Counted from the stretch's first letter, positions 1 to 9,470 are shown. The stretch: DNA of 47,346 nucleotides from Rhodopseudomonas infernalis (GCF_022271405.1 NZ_JAJNAL010000038.1:1-47346); one strand, 5' to 3'. Notes: generated by a model not told the origin, from the sequence alone. Numbers and translations are program-made.

Positions 1-99
1 GAGCGGGAGAGGGCGCGCGCTGCGGAGTGGGGCTTCTATCCGCACACGTCTGGCCACAGTACAATTCCTCGGCGATAGCCGATGACTCGGTCGTGGCGC
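1..99. other. window edge, no gene seen
   Basis: GC-rich non-coding edge downstream of the minus-strand SDR gene. The first 15 or so bases resemble one arm of the family E palindrome (GCGGGAGAGGG), so this may be a truncated repeat. Nothing else is recognised. Confidence 0.3.
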
Positions 100-849
100 T
101 TACTTCAGTCCGCCCGTGACATGCAGCGTTTCGCCGGTGACGTAGGAGGCGCCGTTGCTGGCCAGGAAGGCGACCACCGCGGCGACCTCGTCGGCTTCGC
201 CGACGCGGCCGAGCGGGGTGATGGCTTCGATCTGCTGGCGCATTTCGCCTTCGTGGAAGCCGGCCGTCTTGACGCCTTCGGTGACGACCATGCCGGGATT
301 GACGGCGTTGACGCGGATCTTGTGCGGCGCCAGCTCCTTGGCCAGCACACCGGTGATCAGATCGACCGACGCCTTGGTGGCGCCGTACACCGCGGTGCCC
401 GGCATCGCCAGGGTCGACACGCCGGACGAGATGTTGACGATGCTGCCGCCGTCGTTGAAGTGCCGCGCCGCCTCCTGCGTCACCAGCAGCAGGCCGAGCA
501 CATTGACGTTGAACTGGCGGTGGAAATGCTCGGGCGTGATGACGTCGAGTGCGCCGAATTCGTAAACGCCGGCGTTGTTGACCAGCACGTCGATCTTGCC
601 GAGCGCCTTCACCGTCTCGCCGACGAGTTTTGCGGAGTCGCCCGGTTCGGCGAGGTTGCCGTGCACGGCGACGGCCTTGCCGCCCGCCGCAGTGATCTTG
701 GCTACGACGGCGTCGGCGCCGTCCTTGCCGGAGGCGTAGTTCACCGCCACCGCGGCGCCTTCGGCCGCCAGCTTTAGCGCAATCGCGGAGCCGATTCCCT
801 TCGATGCGCCGGTCACCAGCGCCACCTTGCCTTGCAGAGTCTTGGTCAT
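100..849 (-). CDS. SDR family NAD(P)-dependent oxidoreductase (3-oxoacyl-ACP reductase-like)
   Basis: Classical short-chain dehydrogenase of 249 aa, the normal family length. The cofactor motif TGASKGIG lies at residues 13-20, NNAG at 91-94, and the catalytic set is Ser141, Tyr155 and Lys159 (YGATK). The C-terminus (YVTGETLHVTGG) is typical of FabG-like members. It probably reduces or oxidises a ketone or alcohol in the cytoplasm; the substrate cannot be read from sequence. The ATG at 849 is preceded by AAGGGA as ribosome binding site. It is transcribed away from an ArsR-type regulator, and the gap holds a palindromic operator, so control by that regulator is a fair inference. Confidence 0.93.
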   Translation of the reverse strand: MTKTLQGKVALVTGASKGIGSAIALKLAAEGAAVAVNYASGKDGADAVVAKITAAGGKAVAVHGNLAEPGDSAKLVGETVKALGKIDVLVNNAGVYEFGALDVITPEHFHRQFNVNVLGLLLVTQEAARHFNDGGSIVNISSGVSTLAMPGTAVYGATKASVDLITGVLAKELAPHKIRVNAVNPGMVVTEGVKTAGFHEGEMRQQIEAITPLGRVGEADEVAAVVAFLASNGASYVTGETLHVTGGLK

Positions 850-876
850 GTTGGTCGTCCCTTTTCGATCCGCGAT

Positions 877-923
877 CGTTCGCTAGATCAATAGTTCGGA
901 AATATGGGACTATTGAACGAACG
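877..923. promoter_or_regulatory. palindromic operator between divergent SDR and ArsR genes
   Basis: TCAATAGT (888-895) and ACTATTGA (909-916) form a perfect 8-bp inverted repeat with a 13-base spacer. An outer pair CGTTCG (877-882) and CGAACG (918-923) adds partial symmetry, offset by 2 bp. The position between divergent starts fits autoregulation by the ArsR-type protein; binding is inferred. Confidence 0.6.
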
Positions 924-947
924 CAAGGGGGCGCCTATATCTTTTGC

Positions 948-1262
948 ATGGTTCAGTTCGTGCATCCGGCCCGTCAGGACATCACGCTCGCCGGCGTGCT
1001 CGCCGCGCTGGCCGACCCGGTGCGGCTGCAGATCGTCAGGGGCCTGCTGACCGAGCCCGCCTGCATGTCCTGCACCGCCGCATCGCCGTGCCCCGACATC
1101 CCCAAGTCGACGCTCTCCAACCACTTCCGCGTGCTGCGCGAATCCGGCCTGATCCACACCACGAAAAAGGGCGTCGAGCACAGGAACGTCGTGCGCGAGG
1201 CGGATATCAACGCTCGGTTTCCGGGGTTGTTGAAGGCGATTTTGAAGCACGCGGGGGCGTAG
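948..1262 (+). CDS. ArsR-type winged-helix transcriptional regulator
   Basis: Regulator of 104 aa. The DNA-recognition helix is around residues 54-69 (STLSNHFRVLRESGLI), and LADPVRLQIVRGLL is the family's usual opening. I chose the ATG at 948 because ArsR homology begins just after it; the frame is open further upstream but that part is unlike the family. Cys39, Cys42 and Cys48 lie just before the recognition helix and could be a metal or thiol sensor. Several ArsR-like regulators paired with oxidoreductases carry such cysteines, but the inducer here is unknown. It probably represses itself and the divergent SDR gene. Confidence 0.9.
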   Translation: MVQFVHPARQDITLAGVLAALADPVRLQIVRGLLTEPACMSCTAASPCPDIPKSTLSNHFRVLRESGLIHTTKKGVEHRNVVREADINARFPGLLKAILKHAGA

Positions 1263-1589
1263 CTGTTTCGTGTGTCCCGGATGCAGCGAGGCGAAGTCCT
1301 ATGCGTCCAGCCTCGGTGTTCGTCATTGCGAGCGTAGCGAAGCAATCCAGAGGCTCGTGCACGGACTGGATTGCTTCGTCGCTGCGCTCCTCGCAATGAC
1401 GGGGAGAGGCTGCGCATGAATCCCCGTCACGTCTTTCGCGGGCCCGGGTCGAGGGTGTCCCGGATTTCGCTGCGCTGCATCCGGGCTACGAATTTTCCCT
1501 CGGGAATGACGAACGAAGTCGTATCGACCTCTGCACAATGACGACCGAGAGTGTGCTGTCTGCATCGCTGGGAAGGTGTTGCAGCAGCC
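1263..1589. repeat. intergenic region with family A palindrome and a second palindromic element
   Basis: A 327-bp gap between convergent genes. The family A element spans 1322-1400: GTCATTGCGAG, then GAAGCAATCCAG, mirrored by CTGGATTGCTTCG and CTCGCAATGAC. Around it, TGTCCCGGATGCAGCG (near 1272) and CGCTGCATCCGGGC (near 1474) form the arms of another imperfect palindrome. No gene is visible. The hairpins could end transcription from both sides. Confidence 0.75.
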
Positions 1590-2288
1590 TCACCCCATCC
1601 CACAGCATCGCTTGTACTTCTTCCCCGACCCGCACGGGCACGGCTCGTTGCGGCCGATCTTGGTGCGCTTTGCCGGCGGTGGCAGCGGCTGTGGCGTTGG
1701 CGGGCCCCATTCGATGGTGCGGGGCGACGGGTCGTGGGCGGTGCGCCAGGTGTTCAGGGTAAGGAGCCAACCGGTGACTTTGTCGGCGGCCGTTTTGTCC
1801 AGGGCTTCGCGTTCGGCTTGGTCGATGTCGACCATCATGGCGGAGATGTCGACCAATCGCGACAGGCCGTCGAACGCCCCTCGTGTCGCGTCGTCGGCAT
1901 CCTGCAGGCGCTCCCAATGCTCCGGCCACATGTCCACGGCTGCTCCGAAGCCGTCGACCCACGTCTCCCACACGACGTCCCCCGTGCCGACGCCGGGCAT
2001 CAACGGACGGTAGCGCTCGGGATGTTCGGACAGCGTCGTCGCGACGTCGTTGTAGTGCCGCATGATCACCGCGAAGATGCTGTTGGCGTGATCGAGGTCG
2101 TCGAATGGCGCCGGGTCGTCCGCGTTGCCGCCCCACACCGCCGGCAGCCAGTCGCCGGGCTTGATCATCTCGGGGCAGACCAGCAGCGCGGCGATGAAGC
2201 CGTCGAGCTCTTCGACCTGCATGATGTCGGGCCCGATCTCGGTGAATTCCTCTTCGAGGCGCGCGAGATGGGGAGGGAGGTCGGGCAT
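1590..2288 (-). CDS. UPF0149/YecA family protein with C-terminal SEC-C zinc motif
   Basis: A 232-aa protein. Residues 1-190 have the alpha-helical UPF0149 (YecA/YgfB) pattern, including [15 protein letters not shown] near the start. Residues 211-232 are a complete SEC-C motif ([18 protein letters not shown]), the zinc-binding module also found at the SecA C-terminus. A proline-rich linker (QPLPPPAKR) joins the two. The family is widespread; its exact role is not established to my knowledge. It lies 83 bp downstream of the higA-like gene on the same strand and may share its transcript. The ATG at 2288 lacks a strong Shine-Dalgarno sequence. Confidence 0.85.
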   Translation of the reverse strand: MPDLPPHLARLEEEFTEIGPDIMQVEELDGFIAALLVCPEMIKPGDWLPAVWGGNADDPAPFDDLDHANSIFAVIMRHYNDVATTLSEHPERYRPLMPGVGTGDVVWETWVDGFGAAVDMWPEHWERLQDADDATRGAFDGLSRLVDISAMMVDIDQAEREALDKTAADKVTGWLLTLNTWRTAHDPSPRTIEWGPPTPQPLPPPAKRTKIGRNEPCPCGSGKKYKRCCGMG

Positions 2289-2371
2289 GGGATGATCCGG
2301 TTTGGAAGGGGGACGTCAGCGGTGAGTTGTAAGTTGCGCTTGTAGGTGTGCAAGTATCAACGACGTCCTCT

Positions 2372-2656
2372 CTACGCCACCGCGCGCGGCACGATGCTGG
2401 TGTAGTCGATCGACCGCTCGGCCTTGGACAGGTCGTATGCGGCCTGCAGGTTGAGCCAGAATCGCGGATCCGTGCCGAAGTAGCGACCGAGCCGGAGCGC
2501 CGTGTCGGCGCTGACGTCGCGGCTGCCGCGCATGATCTCGGTCAGGCGATTGGCGGGGACGCCAAGCTCTTTGGCCAGCGCTCGGGCGGAGAGGCCGAGC
2601 GGTGCCAGATATTCTTCGCGGAGTACTTCGCCAGGGTGGGTGCGGAGCCGGGGCAT
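2372..2656 (-). CDS. HigA-family antitoxin / XRE-type DNA-binding protein, no adjacent toxin
   Basis: A 94-aa protein with the HigA signature: HPGEVLREEYLAPLGLS at the N-terminus, an XRE helix-turn-helix at about residues 21-60, and FGTDPRFWLNLQAAYDL after it. HigA antitoxins bind their own promoter and neutralise the HigB mRNA endonuclease. higB normally lies directly upstream, but upstream here (2657-2822) is only a promoter-like stretch, a family B hairpin and the groEL terminator. The start is ATG at 2656, because GGAGGT sits 5 bases before it; an in-frame TTG at 2668 would put that site inside the gene. TATAGT near 2686 is a possible -10 box. The protein may act as a solitary regulator. 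Confidence 0.85.
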   Translation of the reverse strand: MPRLRTHPGEVLREEYLAPLGLSARALAKELGVPANRLTEIMRGSRDVSADTALRLGRYFGTDPRFWLNLQAAYDLSKAERSIDYTSIVPRAVA

Positions 2657-2703
2657 CGTTACCTCCAAATCTCGACGGCAAACTATAGCATAATCCTGTC
2701 CCC

Positions 2704-2741
2704 GTCATTCCGGGGCGCGCGACGCGCGAGCCCGAAATGAC
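2704..2741. repeat. short family B palindrome
   Basis: A single hairpin with arms GTCATTCCGGG and CCCGAAATGAC around a CGCGC/GCGCG core, in the higA promoter region just upstream of the possible -10 box. It is the shortest family B copy in the window. Confidence 0.7.
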
Positions 2742-2766
2742 GAACGAGAGGTGGTCGCGAAGCGCA

Positions 2767-2796
2767 ACAAAAAAGCCCGGGATTGCTCCCGGGCTT
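2767..2796 (-). terminator. rho-independent terminator of groESL
   Basis: Read on the minus strand, a perfect 10-bp stem (AAGCCCGGGA with TCCCGGGCTT, loop of 4) runs into a T-rich tract at 2768-2774. It lies 27 bp beyond the groEL stop codon, an ideal intrinsic terminator. Confidence 0.9.
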
Positions 2797-2822
2797 CGTT
2801 GTCTGTGCGTGGGTAGCTGAAC

Positions 2823-4615
<1,793 letters not shown>

Positions 4616-4626
4616 GCGAGCGCGAC

Positions 4627-4941
4627 TTAGGCGGCCTTCTTCTTGGCCTCGGCGCCGGTGATGACGCCCATGATGTCGCTTTCCTTCATGATCAGCAGGT
4701 CTTTGCCGTCGATCTTGACTTCGGTGCCCGACCATTTGCCGAACAGCACTCGGTCGCCGACCTTGAGGTCGATCGGGATCAGCTTGCCGGCTTCGTCGCG
4801 GCCACCCGGGCCGACGGCGACGATCTCGCCCTGCGAGGGCTTTTCCTTGGCCGAGTCAGGAATGATGATACCGCCAGCGGTCTTCTCTTCGGCGTCGATG
4901 CGCTTGACCACGACGCGGTCGTGAAGCGGACGGAAATTCAT
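4627..4941 (-). CDS. groES: co-chaperonin GroES (10 kDa, Hsp10)
   Basis: A 104-aa protein that caps the GroEL ring. It starts [15 protein letters not shown] and contains the mobile-loop region [18 protein letters not shown] and the conserved [15 protein letters not shown], all diagnostic of Cpn10. The ATG at 4941 has a strong AGGAGG site 9 bases upstream. It is the first gene of the operon, with a leader of more than 100 bp carrying two CIRCE-like inverted repeats. Confidence 0.99.
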   Translation of the reverse strand: MNFRPLHDRVVVKRIDAEEKTAGGIIIPDSAKEKPSQGEIVAVGPGGRDEAGKLIPIDLKVGDRVLFGKWSGTEVKIDGKDLLIMKESDIMGVITGAEAKKKAA

Positions 4942-5071
4942 GCAAGTCCTCCTAAGTTTCTGAAGTTGTTTCAGAATTTCTGGAATTAGCAGTCGCGACC
5001 AGCGAGTGCCAGCGCGACACAGAGGAGATAATCCAGCGCTTTGGGAGAGACAAGGGTGGGTAGCAGAAAAA

Positions 5072-5098
5072 TTGGCACTCGGGTGAAACTTCTGCCAG
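5072..5098. promoter_or_regulatory. degenerate second CIRCE-like site upstream of groES
   Basis: TTGGCACTC - 9 bases - TTCTGCCAG has the exact 9-9-9 spacing of CIRCE (TTAGCACTC-N9-GAGTGCTAA). The left half matches 8 of 9, the right half only 4 of 9, but the halves keep TGGCA/TGCCA symmetry with each other. It lies 131 bp before groES, between the better site and the gene. Confidence 0.4.
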
Positions 5099-5161
5099 TT
5101 CCGTTGACCAGATGAATGCAGCTGCCTGTGTGCCCGCCAGCCGCCGCCCTGCGGGCCTCTG

Positions 5162-5188
5162 TTAGCACTTAATCTAAGTCGCTGCTAA
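5162..5188. promoter_or_regulatory. CIRCE operator (HrcA-type heat-shock control) of groESL
   Basis: TTAGCACTT - 9 bases - CGCTGCTAA. The halves match the CIRCE consensus at 8/9 and 6/9 with exactly 9 bases between, about 220 bp upstream of groES. TTGAAA on the minus strand (complement of 5198-5203) is a possible -35 element just ahead, with a weak -10 (TTAGAT) inside the operator. The HrcA repressor gene itself is not in this window. Confidence 0.7.
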
Positions 5189-5377
5189 CGCTTGTGTTTT
5201 CAACATGACGTTAATTTTTTAGGCTTGAGATGGTGAGCATCGTCGCGGATGATTTGGGTGCGGCCTGGCCGGGAAGTGGACCCCGGGCCCGGTCAGGCCG
5301 GAAGGACAGTTGCAGGGCGCATCGACACGCAACCGGACATCACTTTTGCTGAATGCGCTTCTGCTTTGGAGGTTGGC

Positions 5378-5662
5378 ATGGACGGAAAAGGTGCAGTTTC
5401 TGAGGACTTCAGGAAACAGGTGCTCGGCTACGGTCTGACCACGGCGGAGATCCTCTACCGCAGGCCCGATCGCCACTGGCTGCTGCAAAGCTACACTTGG
5501 CAGAACTACGATCTGTTTCCGCACTTCCCGGCCTTGAAGGACTTCCTGTCGTTCTGGGAGAAGGAGCTCGAGGGCCCGCTGGTCGCGGTCACCGTGGCGC
5601 ACTCCAAGCTGATCAAGCCAGCCGAGCTGCGCACGGTCGACGGGGTATTCAGACTGCATTGA
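5378..5662 (+). CDS. usg: Usg family protein
   Basis: A 94-aa protein of the small Usg family found in alphaproteobacteria. Conserved stretches are FRKQVLGYGLTTAEILYR, a central SYTWQNYDLFPHFP and a C-terminal VAHSKLIKPAELR. The family is named for an ORF near trp genes; no biochemical role is established that I know of. I chose the ATG at 5378 because GGAGG lies 5 bases upstream and homology begins right after; the frame is open further upstream. It is divergent from groES. The next gene starts after a strong hairpin. Confidence 0.85.
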   Translation: MDGKGAVSEDFRKQVLGYGLTTAEILYRRPDRHWLLQSYTWQNYDLFPHFPALKDFLSFWEKELEGPLVAVTVAHSKLIKPAELRTVDGVFRLH

Positions 5663-5676
5663 GCCGCTGGCAATCG

Positions 5677-5717
5677 CTCCGTCACGCGCTTAGATTGAAA
5701 GCGAACGCGTGACGGAG
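5677..5717 (+). promoter_or_regulatory. perfect 12-bp hairpin that would hide the ribosome binding site of the next ORF
   Basis: CTCCGTCACGCG (5677-5688) and CGCGTGACGGAG (5706-5717) are perfect reverse complements around a 17-base loop. The right arm ends in GGAG, 8 bases before the ATG at 5726, so in RNA the site would be paired. As DNA it could instead be an operator; TAGATT inside the loop resembles a -10 box. No T-tract follows, so it is not a classic terminator for usg. Confidence 0.65.
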
Positions 5718-5725
5718 ACACGCCG

Positions 5726-5932
5726 ATGACCAAGCACGCTGCGGATCTGACCTTCGAAGAATTAGCTAAGGCGGGCGCCGCCGCCGCACAACGCGCGGCC
5801 GATCAGGCTTATGCTGCCGGTCTGACGGTGAGCGGCACGGAATATGATGACGGTCCGATCATCGAGACCGATCGATCGGCATTCGAGCAACGGCCGCCCT
5901 TGCGGAAAGACGCAGTCGGGCGTCGAAGCTGA
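5726..5932 (+). CDS. small unrecognised protein, possible antitoxin for the adjacent zeta-like kinase
   Basis: A 68-aa acidic, alanine-rich protein (FEELAKAGAAAAQRAADQAYAAGL) with a predicted helix followed by GTEYDDGPIIETDR. I do not recognise the family firmly; small proteins of this type often precede zeta-like toxin genes in proteobacteria, and the position makes an antitoxin role plausible. It ends 26 bp before the earliest start of the kinase frame. Its GGAG site is inside the 12-bp hairpin, which suggests translational or operator control. The basic C-terminal residues (LRKDAVGRRS) look unlike the rest and could be an altered end. Confidence 0.6.
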   Translation: MTKHAADLTFEELAKAGAAAAQRAADQAYAAGLTVSGTEYDDGPIIETDRSAFEQRPPLRKDAVGRRS

Positions 5933-5958
5933 AGTCCGCCATCGTCAGGCCGCCGTCA

Positions 5959-6614
5959 TTGGTGGTCATGGCTGGGCCGAATGGCTCCGGGAAAAGCACG
6001 CTCACGAATTTCCTGATCGAAGCCGGCGTCGACTTCGGCACCTACATCAATCCCGACGAGATCGCCGCAACTCTCGACTTGAGCGAGCCGGAACGATCGC
6101 AGACAGCTCAAGCCATTGCGGACGCGCGACGGGAGGGATGCCTTCGATTGCGGCAGAGCTTCGCATTCGAAACCGTGATGTCTCACCCGAGCAAAATCGA
6201 AGTCATGGAGCGGGCTGCACGCGCGGGTTACGATGTGACGCTGTATTTCGTATGTACGTCCCAGCCGGCTCTCAATCTCAAACGCATTGCGCAACGTGTG
6301 GTGTTGGAGGTCATGACGTTCCAAAGGAGCGCGTCATAGCGCGGTACGCGCGCACACTTAATCTGTTGGTCCCGGCCGCATTGGTGGCTCATCGCACCGT
6401 GCTGTTCGACAACAGCCGACAGGTACCCCCTAGCGAAGCGCTGATCGCCGTACGTCCTGCCGGCCTTCGATCTGTCGCCGAATTGACGCGAGCCACGGAA
6501 AGTTGCCACTTGAAGGTCAGAAGGGCTGTTCCGCTATGGGTGCGACGTCACTTCATCGACCCGCTGACGGCAAGATCCGACCAACTCCAACTCACCGTGC
6601 AGGAGACGGATTGA
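5959..6614 (+). pseudogene. zeta-toxin-like P-loop kinase, disrupted by one frameshift
   Basis: Zeta toxins phosphorylate UDP-GlcNAc or similar substrates. The first frame (start TTG 5959 or ATG 5968) has the Walker A AGPNGSGKST, then INPDEIAATL, SFAFETVMSHPSK and VTLYFVCTSQPALN, all family landmarks. It runs off-family after QRV near 6297 and stops at 6339. The family continues exactly one frame over from about 6300 (GVGGHDVPKERVIARYARTLNLL, then RTVLFDNS) and stops at 6614. A single missing base in the GTGTGGTG stretch at 6296-6303 explains both. Restored, the product is about 218 aa, the usual length. No convincing slippery site is present, so a real mutation or a sequencing error is likelier than programmed frameshifting. 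Its stop abuts the stop of the convergent transporter gene. Confidence 0.8.
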
Positions 6615-7865
6615 TTACGTCATCACCCCCACCACCGCTCCCATCAAGCACGTCGTCAGCGTGCCCGATACGATCGACTTCAACCCCAGCGAGGCGATTT
6701 CTTCGCGGCGGTCGGGGGCCATGGCGGTGAGGCCGCCGAGCATGATGCCGAGGCTGCCGAAATTGGCGAAGCCGCACATCGCGTACAGCATGATCAGGCG
6801 GGAGCGTGGATCGAGCGCGCCCTCCGGGAGCTTCGACAGCTCGACATAGGCGATCAGTTCGTTGAGCACCGTCTTGATGCCCATCAGTGAGCCGGCGGTG
6901 ACGGCCTGCGACCACGGCAGGCCGAGCAGCCAGCACACCGGCGCCATCGCGTAGCCGAGCAGCCGCTGCAGCGAGATCGCTTCGCCGCCAAGCTGCGGCA
7001 GCACGCCGAGCATGGCGTTGGCGAGATACACCAGCGCGACCAGCACGATCAGCATCGCGACGATGTTGAGCAGCAGTTCGAGGCCGGCGGCGGTGCCCTT
7101 GACGATCGCGTCCATGGTGCTGACCGCGATCCGCTCCGGATCGTCGAGCGATCCGCCGGTGCGGCGCGGTTCGGTCTCGGGCAACATGATCAGGCTGATC
7201 AGGATCGCGGCCGGCGCGCCCAGCACCGAGGCGATCACGAAGTGCGCAGCAGCATCGGGCAGGATCGGCGCCAGCAGCGTCGCGTACAGGACCAGCACGG
7301 TGCCGGCGATGCCGGCCATGCCGCCGGTCATCACCAGGAACAATTCGCTGCGGGTGAGCTGCGCCAGATAGGGCCGGATGAACAGCGGCGCCTCGACCAT
7401 GCCGAGAAACACGTTGGCGGCGGTCGACAGGCCGACCGCGCCGCCGACGCCGAGCGTGCGTTTCAGCAGCCACGCCATGCCGCGCACCACCGGCGGCAGG
7501 ATCTTCCAGTAGAACAGCAGCGTGGTGAGCACGCTCATCACCAGCACCACCGGCAGCGCCTGGAAGGCGAGGATGAAATCGGCGCCCGGCGCCTTGATGT
7601 CGAACGGCGCCTGCGCGCCGCCGAGATAGCCGAACGCGAACGAGGTGCCGGCGCGCGTCGCCGCGCCGATCACCCCGACCGCCTCGTTGATCGCACCGAA
7701 GGCATGCGCGGCGCCGGGCAGTTTCAGCATCAGCAGGGCGGTGGCGAGCGTCACCACGAGCCCGATCACGATCTGCCGTAGCGAGACGCGGTCGCGATGT
7801 TCGCCGAACGCCCAGGCGAGCATCAGCAGCGCGAAAATTCCAAAGCCGGATTGCAGTTGTAGCAT
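6615..7865 (-). CDS. concentrative nucleoside transporter (CNT/NupC family)
   Basis: A 416-aa inner-membrane protein with many hydrophobic segments. Family hallmarks are the gate region FAFGYLGG...FDIKAPG...FQALPVVLVMSVLTTLLFYW, the core GLSTAANVFLGMVEAPLFIRPYL (residues about 140-165), MTGGMAGIAGTVL, and the C-terminal GIKTVLNELIAYVELSKL...YAMCGFANFGSLGI. CNT proteins import nucleosides with H+ or Na+; which nucleosides cannot be told. It is divergent from an MFS exporter (217-bp gap) and convergent with the broken zeta gene with no space between stops. Confidence 0.95.
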   Translation of the reverse strand: MLQLQSGFGIFALLMLAWAFGEHRDRVSLRQIVIGLVVTLATALLMLKLPGAAHAFGAINEAVGVIGAATRAGTSFAFGYLGGAQAPFDIKAPGADFILAFQALPVVLVMSVLTTLLFYWKILPPVVRGMAWLLKRTLGVGGAVGLSTAANVFLGMVEAPLFIRPYLAQLTRSELFLVMTGGMAGIAGTVLVLYATLLAPILPDAAAHFVIASVLGAPAAILISLIMLPETEPRRTGGSLDDPERIAVSTMDAIVKGTAAGLELLLNIVAMLIVLVALVYLANAMLGVLPQLGGEAISLQRLLGYAMAPVCWLLGLPWSQAVTAGSLMGIKTVLNELIAYVELSKLPEGALDPRSRLIMLYAMCGFANFGSLGIMLGGLTAMAPDRREEIASLGLKSIVSGTLTTCLMGAVVGVMT

Positions 7866-8082
7866 CAGTCCCCCGCGCCATTATGCCGATGCGGCGGAGC
7901 GAGGCCAGCCCGGATGCGGCGCAGGCCGCACCGACTTTGTGCGCACGCCGCGGCGGCGCCACGCTCCGCACGCGGTGCGGGGCAGACGTGTCGGTACGCC
8001 GCTTGACGCTGCGTGCGGGGCGCGTCATGGCATGGAAAATGATCCAGCCTCGGCTCCGCGCGCCTGCCGGTCGCGCGCTCCC

Positions 8083-9300
8083 ATGACGACGCTCACCCCT
8101 TCGGACTCGCTGCTGCGGCATCCTCCGTTGATGCTGTATCTCGGCGCGCGCACGTTCTCGCGCTTCGCCAGCCAGATCGCGGCGGTGGCGGTCGGCTGGC
8201 AGATCTACGACATGACCTCGAGCGCCTTCGCGCTCGGCATGATCGGGCTGGTGCAGTTCATCCCCACCGCGCTGCTGGTGTTTGTCGCCGGCCATGCGGT
8301 CGATCATTTCGACCGCAAGCGCGTGGTGCAGATCTGCCAGATCGTGCAGGGGCTGACGGCGCTGTTTCTCGCCGCCGGCACGTACGGCGACTGGCTGAGC
8401 GTAACGCAGATCTTCGTGGCGATGACGGTGGTCGGCATCGCCACCTCGTTCGAAAGCCCGGCAGTGGCGGCGATGCTGCCGTCGGTCGTGCCCGAGGGCA
8501 CGCTGCAGCGCGCGACCGCGACCTCCACCGGCGTCGCCCAACTGGCGATGATCACCGGCCCGGCGATCGGCGGCTTCGCCTATGCGGTGTCGCCGACGCT
8601 GCCTTACGCCATCATGGCGGCGTTCTGGATCGTCGGCAGCCTGCTGATTCCGCTGGTCGCCGTGACGCCTGCGCCGGCCAAACAGGCGACGGCGGACGTC
8701 GACGATCTCTATTCGGGCCTGCGCTTCGTCCGCTCCAATCCGGCGATCCTCGGCACCATCTCGCTCGATCTGTTCGCGGTGCTGCTCGGCGGCGCCACCG
8801 CGTTGCTGCCGATCTACGCGCGCGACATCCTGCACACCGGGCCGTGGGGGCTCGGCGTGCTGCGCGCCGCGCCGGCGATCGGCGCGCTGGCCATGACGAT
8901 CGTGCTGGCGCGCACGTCGATCACCAGCCGGGTCGGGCTGCGGATGTTCCAGGCCGTCATCGTGTTCGGCATAGCCACCATCGTGTTCGCGCTGTCCTGG
9001 TGGCTGTGGCTGTCGGTGGCGGCGCTGGTGGTGATGGGCGCAGCCGACACGGTCAGCGTCGTGATCCGGTTCTCGCTGGTGCAGCTCGCGACGCCGGACA
9101 ATATGCGCGGCCGGGTCGGCGCGGTGAACTTCCTGTTCATCAACGCCTCCAACCAGCTCGGCCAGTTCGAGAGCGGCGTCACCGCGGCGCTGTTCGGCGC
9201 GATGCCGGCGGCGGTGCTGGGCGGCGTCGGCACCGTGGCGGTGGCGCTGTTGTGGATGAAGCTGTTTCCGTCGCTGCGGCGGATCGAGCGGCTGGAATAG
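8083..9300 (+). CDS. MFS transporter (MFS_3/EntS-like exporter)
   Basis: A 405-aa membrane protein with about 12 hydrophobic segments. LGARTFSRFASQIAAVAVGWQIYDMT near the start and the loop GHAVDHFDRKRVV (motif A-like) fit the MFS_3 group that includes the enterobactin exporter EntS. ESPAVAAMLPSVVPEGTLQRA in the middle and NMRGRVGAVNFLFINASNQLGQFESG in the second half are also typical. The substrate is unknown. I chose the ATG at 8083, where homology starts; the frame is open far upstream but antisense to the nucleoside transporter gene. A family A repeat follows it. Confidence 0.92.
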   Translation: MTTLTPSDSLLRHPPLMLYLGARTFSRFASQIAAVAVGWQIYDMTSSAFALGMIGLVQFIPTALLVFVAGHAVDHFDRKRVVQICQIVQGLTALFLAAGTYGDWLSVTQIFVAMTVVGIATSFESPAVAAMLPSVVPEGTLQRATATSTGVAQLAMITGPAIGGFAYAVSPTLPYAIMAAFWIVGSLLIPLVAVTPAPAKQATADVDDLYSGLRFVRSNPAILGTISLDLFAVLLGGATALLPIYARDILHTGPWGLGVLRAAPAIGALAMTIVLARTSITSRVGLRMFQAVIVFGIATIVFALSWWLWLSVAALVVMGAADTVSVVIRFSLVQLATPDNMRGRVGAVNFLFINASNQLGQFESGVTAALFGAMPAAVLGGVGTVAVALLWMKLFPSLRRIERLE

Positions 9301-9315
9301 GTCTCGCAAAGAAGC

Positions 9316-9395
9316 GTCATTGCGAGGAGCGATGCGACGAAGCAATCCAGCGCCGAGCACTGGGCCCTGGATTGCTTCGCTTCGCTCGCAATGAC
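9316..9395. repeat. family A palindrome
   Basis: An 80-bp element with GTCATTGCGAG and CTCGCAATGAC outer arms and GAAGCAATCCAG / CTGGATTGCTTCG inner arms. It sits 15 bp after the MFS stop and 76 bp before the RuBisCO-like gene, where it may act as a terminator. Confidence 0.85.
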
Positions 9396-9470
9396 GGGGA
9401 AAGGCTGAAAGCTTGCTTGCAGTTCAAGACCCGCTTTAAGGTCGATCAGGCCGAAGCTGGAGTCAAGCCG

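Noticed and set aside
6290-6310. Programmed frameshift in the zeta-like gene
   Set aside because: No slippery heptamer of the X XXY YYZ kind or stimulatory hairpin is evident at the junction; a single-base loss explains it more simply.
6592-9360. Very long minus-strand ORF (over 900 codons)
   Set aside because: Most of it is antisense to the MFS gene or out of frame with the nucleoside transporter, and it is rich in Arg/His/Ala with no domain, as expected for a shadow frame in GC-rich DNA.
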